From the NCBI GenBank assembly GCA_005888075.1, contig VBKD01000061.1, positions 1-5,155 of the forward strand: a DNA stretch of 5,155 nucleotides, read 5' to 3'. The notes below the pieces were generated by a model, which saw only the letters and a program-made list of their open reading frames with translations, did no database searches and was not told where the DNA came from. The position numbers and the translations under genes are program-made. This DNA comes from Chloroflexota bacterium (GTDB lineage Bacteria; Chloroflexota; Dormibacteria; Dormibacterales; Dormibacteraceae). Shown one piece after another: positions 1-5,155 of the stretch; within the stretch, counting starts at the first letter, position 1, and every line of letters starts with the position of its first letter.

Positions 1-276
1 CACGAAAGCCCCGATCAGGGCGCCCCCCACTCCCCCCACGCCCATCCAGATCGCAACCTCTCGGATCACATTGCCCTGCCGGATGTGGGTGATGCCGCCC
101 ACGATGGCGGTCGGAATCACGGCGGCGAGGGATGTGCCCTGGGCGATCGGCTGCGCCATCCGGAACCCGATGGTCATGATCGGGACGAACAACAGCCCGC
201 CGCCGATGCCGATGAGGCCGCTCAGCAGCCCGGCGACGAGGCCGCCGGCGATGGCAAACAGGTCCCCCAAGCTCAC
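1..276 (-). CDS. TauE/SafE family membrane protein, second half-gene (partial, 3' end outside window)
   Basis: This reading frame starts at GTG 276-274 and runs open for 92 codons off the left edge. Its product is very hydrophobic. The first helix (residues about 5-27) leads into the motif GLIGIGGGLLFVP, and then comes QGTSLAAVIPTAIVGGITH, followed by a polar loop (HIRQGNV) and another Gly-rich helix. This Gly-rich first helix followed by a GTSLAA segment is the repeat signature of the TauE/SafE (formerly DUF81) family, predicted exporters or importers of sulfite, sulfonates and other small anions across the inner membrane. The start codon overlaps the stop of the preceding TauE-like gene as GTGA (273-276). 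An AAGGAG at 293-288, inside the upstream gene, is a good ribosome binding site 11 nt before it. The visible part corresponds to the first repeat of a normal about 250-aa family member. Because the 3' end is missing, it could be another half protein or a full-length one. The family call is sure; the substrate is unknown. Confidence 0.88.
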   Translation of the reverse strand, partial: MSLGDLFAIAGGLVAGLLSGLIGIGGGLLFVPIMTIGFRMAQPIAQGTSLAAVIPTAIVGGITHIRQGNVIREVAIWMGVGGVGGALIGAFV

Positions 277-605
277 GGGAAAACCAGCTCCTTCAAACCA
301 ATCAAGAGCAGGATCCCCGCCACGCTCGCCTTCAGCTCCCGCTCCGGGATGCGGTTGAGCAACCTCGCACCGAAGTACGCGCCCACGACGCTGCCGATCA
401 CCAGGAACAGCGCCATGTGGAAGTCGACCTGAGGTGTCCCCTTACGGAAGTAGTAAATGGGCACGGCCGTGATCGCGATGGGGATGACCGCGACGAGGGA
501 CGTCGCATTTGCCTTGTGTTGAGGCACCCGCGCCCACAGGACCTGGAGCGGCACCATGACGAATCCGCCGCCAACGCCGAGCAGGCCGCCAAGCAGGCCG
601 CCCAC
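273..605 (-). CDS. TauE/SafE family membrane protein, half-length (about 110 aa)
   Basis: The product is a short integral membrane protein with GGLLGGLLGVGGGFVMVP at the N-terminus, NATSLVAVIPIAITA in the second helix, then FRKGTPQVDF and VGAYFGARLLNRIPERELK. It ends in a hydrophobic helix closing with KELVFP and a stop at 275-273. This order matches one complete repeat (about four helices) of TauE/SafE anion transporters, which normally carry two such repeats in about 250 aa. The protein ends exactly where the linker to the second repeat would be, and a second TauE-like gene starts at that point with a 4-nt overlap. The start is uncertain. GTG 605-603 is the only standard start codon in the frame, but it cuts into the first helix and lacks a clear Shine-Dalgarno. 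The frame stays open and helix-like upstream (GVFVAIGFV) to about 641, and formally to 755. The pair probably forms a heteromeric transporter; this is inference. Confidence 0.82.
   Translation of the reverse strand: MGGLLGGLLGVGGGFVMVPLQVLWARVPQHKANATSLVAVIPIAITAVPIYYFRKGTPQVDFHMALFLVIGSVVGAYFGARLLNRIPERELKASVAGILLLIGLKELVFP
288..293 (-). promoter_or_regulatory. Ribosome binding site for the second TauE/SafE half
   Basis: AAGGAG on the minus strand lies within the last codons of the first TauE half, 11 nt upstream of the GTG at 276. It supports that GTG as a true start and separate synthesis of the second half, rather than a broken single gene. Confidence 0.55.
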
Positions 606-637
606 GAAGCCGATCGCGACGAAGACGCCTCGGCGGC

Positions 638-787
638 TTATTCGGTCGTCCGGATCGGCGTTTCGGGTTGGTTCGTCACCACTGAGTGGTGCCGGAATTG
701 AAGGTTGGCGTTCGCGTCGGCCGCCGGTGACTTCGCCTTCTTTTTCTTCTTCGCCTCACGGCCCTGCTTGTCTCTTCCTTTACCCAT
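638..787 (-). CDS. Small lysine-rich hypothetical protein (49 aa)
   Basis: An ATG at 787-785 opens a 49-codon frame ending in TAA at 640-638. The protein starts MGKGRDKQGREAKKKKKAK, a strongly basic stretch with eight Lys and two Arg in 19 residues. A mixed tail follows with Ala/Asp/Asn (SPAADANAN), then RHHSVV, ending PIRTTE. No hydrophobic segment or metal-binding motif is visible. The start overlaps the end of the cyclodeaminase-like gene by 8 nt (ATGGGTAA holds this start and that gene's TAA), which points to translational coupling. There is only a weak purine-rich stretch (GAGACTGG) upstream. The frame is one base off from the open frame of the downstream TauE half. The basic head could bind RNA, DNA or ribosomes, but no family is recognised. 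It is too short for coding statistics to be decisive; the junction context and the non-random composition are the main support. Confidence 0.6.
   Translation of the reverse strand: MGKGRDKQGREAKKKKKAKSPAADANANLQFRHHSVVTNQPETPIRTTE
677..691. repeat. 15-bp perfect inverted repeat (dyad)
   Basis: CACCACTGAGTGGTG is a perfect dyad with 7-bp arms around a central G at 684; as RNA it would form a 6-bp stem with a 3-nt loop. It lies inside the small lysine-rich ORF, about 72 bp before the GTG of the first TauE half. No T-run follows on either strand, so it is not a typical terminator. It could be an operator half-site pair, or chance within coding sequence. Confidence 0.35.
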
Positions 788-1969
788 GGCGACCAGTCTC
801 TATCACCAGGGCCAGTTCGCGCAAGAACGACTCCACATCCGTGACCAGGCCGATGGACTGCCAGCTGCCCCTGTCGGCCAGCTTGGTGACGACCGCGGGG
901 TTGATGTCGACGCACACCGTGCGCACGCCGGCCGGCAGCATGTTGCCGGTGGCGATCGAGTGCAGCATGGTCGAGAGCATCAGGGCGATGCGGACGCCGC
1001 GCAGCGACTCTCGCATTCGTCTCTGCGCCTCCACCATGTCCGTGATGACATCCGGCAAGGGCCCGTCGTCCCGGACCGAACCCGCGAGCACGACGTCGAT
1101 CCCGTGCTCGATGGCGGACTTCATCACCCCGGACTTGAGTTGACCGCTCTCGACCATCTGGCGCAGTCCGCCGGCGGCCGACCACTCTCGATGTTGACGC
1201 CAAGGGCGGTGCCGAACAGCGCCGACTCGACGTCGTGCACGGCAAGCGCGTTGCCCGCGAAAAGCACCTGGACGAAACCCAGCTCGATGAGCCTGGACAG
1301 GTACCGGCCGGCACCCGTGTGCACGACCGCGGGCCCTGCGACGACCAGGATGCGCCCGCCGCTGTCGTGGACCTGGCGCATCTCTTCCGCGACTCCCGCG
1401 ATTAGAACCTTCTTGGGTTTTTCGGCTGAGACCTCGCTCGTCATGAAGCTGAAGATCTCGGCGTTGCGCGACCGCTCGAGCGGCGTGACGCGCACGCCCT
1501 GGTGGCCGACCACCAGCTCCATCCCGGGTTTGGCGTCCTGGAACACGATGCATCGCGCACGCCGCGCGCCGCGGTCGACCGCGATCGCGGTGTCCATCTC
1601 CATGTTCTCGACCGGCACCCAGTGACCATCGATCAGCACCTCGGTCGGCAGGTTGCTGGTGGAGTAGAAGCCTTCCGGAAACACACCCTCCTGGGTCACG
1701 CGCTCGACATGGGCGTCATGCTCGGACTCGGCGGTCGCGCCGAGGGCGCGAGCTCGCTGGACGATGCGGTCGAGAAGGTCCGGCGAGTCGGCGACGACCT
1801 CCATGCGGCACAGCGAGGTGTCGGTCTTGTGCTGGCCGACCTTCAGCTCTTCGATGGTGAAGTTGCCGCCGAGGTCCATGACCATGTCCATGACCTGCGG
1901 CAGCATCATCGAATCGATGATGTGACCGCTCAACACCAGGCGCGCCGTGTAGCGAGGCTTGTCGGTCAT
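780..1969 (-). pseudogene. Ornithine cyclodeaminase / LOR-SDH domain protein (TIGR00300/COG1915 type), interrupted by a frameshift
   Basis: Two frames together give one family member. From ATG 1969 the first frame carries the saccharopine-dehydrogenase-like N-terminal domain (GHIIDSMMLPQVMD near residue 15, GGNFTIEELKVGQ), the GFYSTSNLPTEVL segment near 100, the Rossmann-like AGPAVVHTGAG at 211-221 and ALFGTALGVN at 250-259. Near residue 266 (about 1172) this frame runs into unrelated sequence and stops at 1124. The continuation is in the -1 frame: QLKSGVM, RDDGPLPDVITD, MLSTMLHSIATGNMLP and TVCVDINPAVVTKL, ending at TAA 782-780. Characterised relatives convert ornithine to proline and ammonia with bound NAD+ (archaeal cyclodeaminase), or form the C-terminal part of cyanobacterial arginine dihydrolase. 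The junction also seems to lack about 16 residues (a GGH..HL.AIN-like segment) expected from recalled relatives, suggesting a deletion rather than a single lost base. The start overlaps the pyrF stop as ATGA. Sequencing or assembly error is a real alternative to a dead gene. Confidence 0.82.
1168..1177. repeat. 10-bp GC-only palindrome at the frameshift junction
   Basis: CCGCCGGCGG is self-complementary and sits exactly where the cyclodeaminase-like reading frame shifts. Such GC-only palindromes and short GCCGGCGG-like repeats are plausible places for slippage, deletion or base-calling error. Confidence 0.4.
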
Positions 1970-2745
1970 GCGCGCACCCCGGTCGCCGCATTGATCTGCG
2001 CCTTCAACGCGGCCGATTCACGCGACGGGCTCTGCGCATAGAGGACGCCGCGGCTGGCGCTCACCAGGCAGGAGGCGGGGTCGCCGTTCCACGCGCCCCG
2101 GACAGAGGCCTCGACCTCGCCGCCCTGGGCGCCGACGCCGGGCAGAAGAAACGGAAGCCCGCTGATGCGGCGAAGCTCGGCTACCTCGGCGGGGGCGGTC
2201 GCGCCAACCACCAGGCCGACGTTGCCTTTCGCGTTCAGCCGCTCGGCCAGCTCTGCCACGTGGAGGTAGACCGGCCTGCCGCCGGCGTCGAGGTGCTGCA
2301 GGTCACGCGCTCCCGGATTCGAGGTACGGCAGAGCACGTAGACCCCTCGGTCGGCGAAGCGTGTGAACTCGTCCAGCGAGTCGGCGCCCAGATAAGGGTT
2401 GACCGTGGCCGCGTCCATGCCCAGCGTCTCAAACACCGTCCGCGCGTAGGCGCGCATCGTGTTGCCTACATCGCCACGCTTGCCGTCGAAGAGGAAAGGC
2501 GTGTCCGGCGCCTCGTCGCGCAGCTCCATCAAGGCGGACCATCCGTCGGGCCCGTACTGCTCCCAGAAAGCGCTGTTCGGCTTGTAGCAGCACACGTTCT
2601 CCTCGGTTTGGCGAACCACCTCGCGGCAGTGACGCAGCGCGCCCGCCACGCCCCCTTCGATCCGATCGGGATCGGGATCGAGCCCGACGCACAGGAGCGT
2701 GTTGCGGTCTCTGGCAGCCGCGCGCAAGCGTTCGAAGTAGCTCAT
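1966..2745 (-). CDS. pyrF: Orotidine 5'-phosphate decarboxylase, type 2 (PyrF)
   Basis: This cytoplasmic enzyme decarboxylates OMP to UMP, the last step of de novo pyrimidine synthesis. The 259-residue product begins MSYFERLRAAARDRNTLLCV, followed by GLDPDPD at 21-27, the typical opening of the longer type-2 (TIGR02127) subfamily. Lys55 sits in CYKPNSAFWE. The catalytic Asp-x-Lys-x-x-Asp array is present as Asp87, Lys89 and Asp92 in FLFDGKRGDVGNT. A phosphate-binding loop, LLPGVGAQGG, and a C-terminal ASRGVLYA complete the barrel. ATG 2745 is preferred because it gives the usual family N-terminus; an in-frame GTG at 2751 would add only two residues, and a TGA lies just beyond. No convincing Shine-Dalgarno lies at normal spacing; a GGAGGAGG at 2775-2768 is about 22 nt away. 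The stop overlaps the next gene as ATGA (1966-1969), so pyrF probably leads a minus-strand operon. Confidence 0.95.
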   Translation of the reverse strand: MSYFERLRAAARDRNTLLCVGLDPDPDRIEGGVAGALRHCREVVRQTEENVCCYKPNSAFWEQYGPDGWSALMELRDEAPDTPFLFDGKRGDVGNTMRAYARTVFETLGMDAATVNPYLGADSLDEFTRFADRGVYVLCRTSNPGARDLQHLDAGGRPVYLHVAELAERLNAKGNVGLVVGATAPAEVAELRRISGLPFLLPGVGAQGGEVEASVRGAWNGDPASCLVSASRGVLYAQSPSRESAALKAQINAATGVRA

Positions 2746-2811
2746 GGGCACTCAAATCGTAAGGGGGCCTCCTCCGCGGTGCCGAGCGAGGTGGATTGTC
2801 AAAATGAGGTC
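2746..2811. other. Divergent intergenic region between pyrF and nadE
   Basis: This short spacer must hold the 5' signals for both the minus-strand chain led by pyrF and the plus-strand nadE-lpdA pair. A TTGACA reads on the minus strand at 2802-2797, but there is no -10-like hexamer 16-18 bp downstream (CCGCGG sits there). Purine-rich AAGGGGG (2761-2767) on the plus strand and GGAGGAGG (2775-2768) on the minus strand are possible ribosome-binding tracts. In-frame GTG codons at 2779 and 2791 could lengthen nadE into this region. No operator or riboswitch is recognised. Confidence 0.4.
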
Positions 2812-4563
2812 GTGAGGATCGCGCTCGCGCAGGTCAATCCGACAGTCGGCGATCTGGAGGGCAATGCCCGCCTGATCATCGACTGGATGGATCGCGCTCG
2901 AGGCCTGGGCGCGGACATCGTCTGCTTTCCGGAGCTGGCTATCACCGGCTACCCGCCCGAAGACCTGGTCCTGAAGCCGTCTTTCGTCCGCGACAACCTC
3001 GCTCAGCTGAAGGTTGTCGCGAAGGCGTCGACAGGCATCTCGGCGGTCGTGGGATTCGTCGACGAGGATGGGCCCATCTTCAACGCCGCCGCCTTCCTGC
3101 ACGACGGCGAGATCAAAGCTATCGACCACAAGGTCTTTCTGCCGAACTACGGCGTGTTCGACGAGAAGCGGTACTTCGAGCCCGGCCACAGCTGCCCGAT
3201 CATCGAGTGGAACGGCGTGCGAATCGGCCTGTCGGTGTGTGAGGACTGCTGGTTCCCGTCCGGTCCGATGGCCTGGCAGGCGCACCACGGGGCGGACATC
3301 CTCATCAACATCAACGGGTCGCCTTATCACTACGGCAAGCGCGGCCCGCGCGAGGCGATGGTCGGAGAACGCGCCGCGAGCTATGGCGCCTACGTCGCCT
3401 GGGTCAACACCGTCGGGGGCCAGGATGAGCTCGTCTTCGACGGCAACAGCGTGGTCTTCGATCCGTATGGACGGGTGCTCGCCCACGCGTCTTCTTTTAT
3501 CGAAGAGATGGTCGTCTGCGATATCGACACCGCCGCCCCAGTCCACCGGCCCACCGAAAACATCCGGCGTGAGGCGGAAGGCGCGGAGCGGTTGGAGCTC
3601 GAGGTGACCGAGATACCCGTGGTGAGCGGTCCATCCGCCGACCCAAAGCCTTCCATCAAGGCCGCACTCGACCAACCGCTCGAGGGCGCGCCCGAGATTT
3701 ACGCCGCGGTCGTGCTGGGCACGCACGACTACATCCGCAAGCAGGGTTTCGAGAAGGTGCTGATCGGGATGTCGGGCGGCATCGACTCGGCGCTTACCGC
3801 CGCCATCGCCTGCGATGCCCTCGGCCCTCAGAACGTCATCGGCGTGCGCATGCCGTCCCGGCATACGTCGAAGGAGAGCCTCGAGGATGCGGGCCTGGTC
3901 GGCGAGAACCTCGGCATGCAGCTGCTCGACTTCCCCATCGACCCCGCGCACAGAGGGTTCGAGGAGATACTCGCCGGCGCCTTCGAGGGCACGCAGCCGG
4001 GAGTGGCGGAGGAAAACCTGCAGCCGCGCATCCGCTCCACCATCCTGCACGCGCTGTCCAACAAGTTCGGCTACATCGTGCTCGCGACCGGCAACAAGTC
4101 GGAGCTCGCCACCGGCTACGGCACGCTGTATGGCGACATCGCGGGCGGCTACGGGGTGTTGAAGGACATCCTCAAGACGACGGTCTACGAGCTGTGCCGC
4201 TATCGCAACACCCTGGGCGCGGCCATTCCGGACCGGGTGCTGACCAAGGCGCCCTCGGCCGAGCTGAAGCCAGGCCAGAAGGACGTCGACAGCCTGCCGC
4301 CTTATGACGAGCTCGATCCGATACTTCGCGGCTACGTCGAGGACGACCTGAGCCCGGAGGAGCTGGTCGCCGCGGGCAACCGCCCCGAGACCGTCGCCAG
4401 GGTCATCAAGCTGGTCGATCGCAGCGAGTACAAGCGCCGCCAGGCGCCTCCTGGCGTGAAGATCACGCCTAGGGCTTTCGGACGCGACCGGCGCATGCCG
4501 ATCACCAACCGGTACAGCCCGAACGGTGGTAACCCAGCGCCGCACCCGGGCGGCCGGGCATAA
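2812..4563 (+). CDS. nadE: Glutamine-dependent NAD+ synthetase (NadE, two-domain)
   Basis: This cytoplasmic enzyme amidates deamido-NAD+ to NAD+ with ATP, drawing ammonia from glutamine. The N-terminal nitrilase-type glutaminase domain (about residues 1-260) begins VRIALAQVNPTVGDLEGN. Its Glu-Lys-Cys triad is visible as Glu41 (FPELAITGYP), Lys107 (DHKVFLPNYG) and Cys143 (SVCEDCW). The synthetase domain begins near 300, with the pyrophosphate-binding SGGIDS at 321-326 and the substrate segment LATGNKSELATGYGTLYGD. It ends with the family-typical RRMPITNRYSPNGG before a short Pro/Gly tail. At 583 aa it matches the usual two-domain length. GTG 2812 gives the standard family N-terminus; a GAGG lies only 2 nt before it, so in-frame GTGs at 2791 or 2779 (the latter with AAGGGGG 11 nt upstream) remain possible. 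The frame is open further upstream, but only as a shadow of pyrF. lpdA follows 31 bp downstream. Confidence 0.96.
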   Translation: MRIALAQVNPTVGDLEGNARLIIDWMDRARGLGADIVCFPELAITGYPPEDLVLKPSFVRDNLAQLKVVAKASTGISAVVGFVDEDGPIFNAAAFLHDGEIKAIDHKVFLPNYGVFDEKRYFEPGHSCPIIEWNGVRIGLSVCEDCWFPSGPMAWQAHHGADILININGSPYHYGKRGPREAMVGERAASYGAYVAWVNTVGGQDELVFDGNSVVFDPYGRVLAHASSFIEEMVVCDIDTAAPVHRPTENIRREAEGAERLELEVTEIPVVSGPSADPKPSIKAALDQPLEGAPEIYAAVVLGTHDYIRKQGFEKVLIGMSGGIDSALTAAIACDALGPQNVIGVRMPSRHTSKESLEDAGLVGENLGMQLLDFPIDPAHRGFEEILAGAFEGTQPGVAEENLQPRIRSTILHALSNKFGYIVLATGNKSELATGYGTLYGDIAGGYGVLKDILKTTVYELCRYRNTLGAAIPDRVLTKAPSAELKPGQKDVDSLPPYDELDPILRGYVEDDLSPEELVAAGNRPETVARVIKLVDRSEYKRRQAPPGVKITPRAFGRDRRMPITNRYSPNGGNPAPHPGGRA

Positions 4564-4587
4564 TTTTCGCCGATATCTCGTATAGAT

Positions 4588-4592
4588 AGGAG
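4588..4592 (+). promoter_or_regulatory. Ribosome binding site for lpdA
   Basis: AGGAG lies 2 nt before the ATG at 4595, closer than the usual 5-9 nt. It still supports this start because the next residues form the FAD-binding strand expected at the N-terminus. The TATAGAT at 4581-4587 resembles a -10 box, but no -35 partner is seen. Confidence 0.5.
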
Positions 4593-4594
4593 CT

Positions 4595-5155
4595 ATGGCT
4601 GGGCCCTTTGACGTTCTCGTAATCGGCGGTGGTCCCGGGGGCTACGTCGCCGCCCTGCGCGCTGCGCAGCTCGGCGCGAAGACGGCCATCGTCGAAAAGG
4701 ACCGCATGGGCGGGACGTGCCTGGTGCGCGGCTGCATCCCGACCAAGGCGCTGCTCCAGTCCTCCGAGCTGTACACGCTGGTCAAGGGTGGCCGGCCATT
4801 CGGCGTGGTCGCGGACAACGTCGGGTTCGACTGGGCCGCCGCCCAGAAGCGCAAGTCCTCCGTCGTCGACCAGCTGGTCAAGGGCGTCGAGGGGCTGCTG
4901 AAGGCGGGCGGCATCACAAGCCTCAAGGGATCCGCCCGGCTGGCCGGCAATGGCGTGGTCGAAGTCTCCGGCGAGAAGGTGCAGGCGAAGGACATCGTCA
5001 TCGCCACGGGCTCCGCGGTCTCGCGGATTCCCCTCCCGGGCGCCGAGCTCACCATCGACTCCGACCAGATCCTCGAGCTCAAGGACGTGCCCCGCCGCCT
5101 CGCCGTGATCGGCGGCGGCGTGGTCGGCATGGAGTTCGCCGCCATGTTCGCCGCG
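4595..5155 (+). CDS. lpdA: Dihydrolipoyl dehydrogenase (E3; partial, 3' end outside window)
   Basis: This FAD flavoprotein reoxidises dihydrolipoamide on 2-oxoacid dehydrogenase or glycine cleavage complexes, passing electrons to NAD+. The visible 187 residues cover the FAD domain and the start of the NAD domain. FDVLVIGGGPGGYVAALRAA at 5-24 is the FAD Rossmann motif. The redox-active disulfide is Cys42/Cys47 in GGTCLVRGCIPTK. IVIATGS at 134-140 is the second FAD contact, and IGGGVVGMEFA at 172-182 starts the NAD-binding fold. The usual family length is about 460-470 aa, so roughly 60% is missing at the right edge. Val44 replaces the Asn commonly found in GGTCLN..GCIP, a mild variant outside the catalytic Cys pair. 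Other members of the disulfide oxidoreductase superfamily (mercuric or glutathione reductase) are less likely given the GGTCL..GCIPTK form, but the His-Glu C-terminal motif is not visible. nadE ends 31 bp upstream on the same strand, so the two may be cotranscribed. Confidence 0.92.
   Translation, partial: MAGPFDVLVIGGGPGGYVAALRAAQLGAKTAIVEKDRMGGTCLVRGCIPTKALLQSSELYTLVKGGRPFGVVADNVGFDWAAAQKRKSSVVDQLVKGVEGLLKAGGITSLKGSARLAGNGVVEVSGEKVQAKDIVIATGSAVSRIPLPGAELTIDSDQILELKDVPRRLAVIGGGVVGMEFAAMFAA

Noticed and set aside
705..1625. 306-codon plus-strand open frame
   Set aside because: It runs opposite both halves of the cyclodeaminase-like gene, which carry clear family motifs; its own translation is low in conserved features.
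2657..2680. Tandem GATCGG-like direct repeats
   Set aside because: They encode the conserved Asp-Pro-Asp-Pro-Asp-Arg stretch of PyrF, so protein sequence and codon bias explain them.
2260..2778. Upstream extension of the nadE frame across pyrF
   Set aside because: It lies antisense to pyrF coding sequence, and its translation has no family similarity; the nitrilase domain starts only near 2812.
2797..2802. Perfect TTGACA on the minus strand as a pyrF -35 box
   Set aside because: The position 17 bp downstream reads CCGCGG, with no -10-like hexamer at any usual spacing; the nearest AT-rich stretch is about 34 bp away.
2752..4545. 597-codon open frame on the minus strand opposite nadE
   Set aside because: It is antisense to an unmistakable nadE, is rich in Arg/Asp/Val/His typical of high-GC shadow frames, and shows no recognisable domain.
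4642..5145. 167-codon minus-strand frame opposite lpdA
   Set aside because: The plus strand encodes the FAD motif, redox disulfide and NAD motif of Lpd; the minus frame is a Ser/Pro/Thr-rich shadow.
1..5155. An undescribed defence, mobile or RNA-based system
   Set aside because: All sequence is accounted for by metabolic and transport genes with short spacers; no repeats array, integrase, transposase, tRNA or structured noncoding block is visible.

Overview
The window is GC-rich (about two thirds G+C by eye) bacterial chromosomal DNA with dense, ordinary metabolic genes. Several starts are GTG, and genes are packed with 4-8 nt overlaps. The combination of a type-2 (long, about 260 aa) PyrF, a COG1915/TIGR00300-type ornithine cyclodeaminase-like protein, a glutamine-dependent NAD synthetase and a dihydrolipoamide dehydrogenase suggests a high-GC Terrabacteria-like lineage, such as Chloroflexota, Dormibacterota or a deep actinobacterial relative. 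This placement is a weak inference; no marker gene in the window settles it.

Layout: two gene groups diverge from a short (about 66 bp) intergenic region near 2746-2811. Leftwards on the minus strand runs a compact chain: pyrF (2745-1966); an ornithine cyclodeaminase/LOR-SDH-family gene (1969-780) broken by a frameshift near 1168-1183; a 49-residue lysine-rich small protein (787-638); a half-length TauE/SafE membrane protein (about 605-273); and a second TauE/SafE half (276 to beyond the left edge). Junctions are ATGA (pyrF/cyclodeaminase), an 8-nt overlap (cyclodeaminase/small ORF) and GTGA (the two TauE halves), so this looks like one translationally coupled operon. Rightwards on the plus strand are nadE (about 2812-4563) and, 31 bp later, lpdA (4595 to beyond the right edge).

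Functionally, pyrF makes UMP, the cyclodeaminase-like protein would handle ornithine, and the TauE/SafE pair would be a small anion (sulfite, sulfonate or other organic anion) transporter built from two separately encoded four-helix halves. NadE makes NAD+ and Lpd is the NAD+-dependent E3 subunit of 2-oxoacid dehydrogenase or glycine cleavage complexes. No mobile element, CRISPR array, phage gene, RNA gene or defence system is visible. The points most worth checking are the disrupted cyclodeaminase gene, the split TauE pair with its missing conventional start, and the unannotated-looking lysine-rich small ORF.
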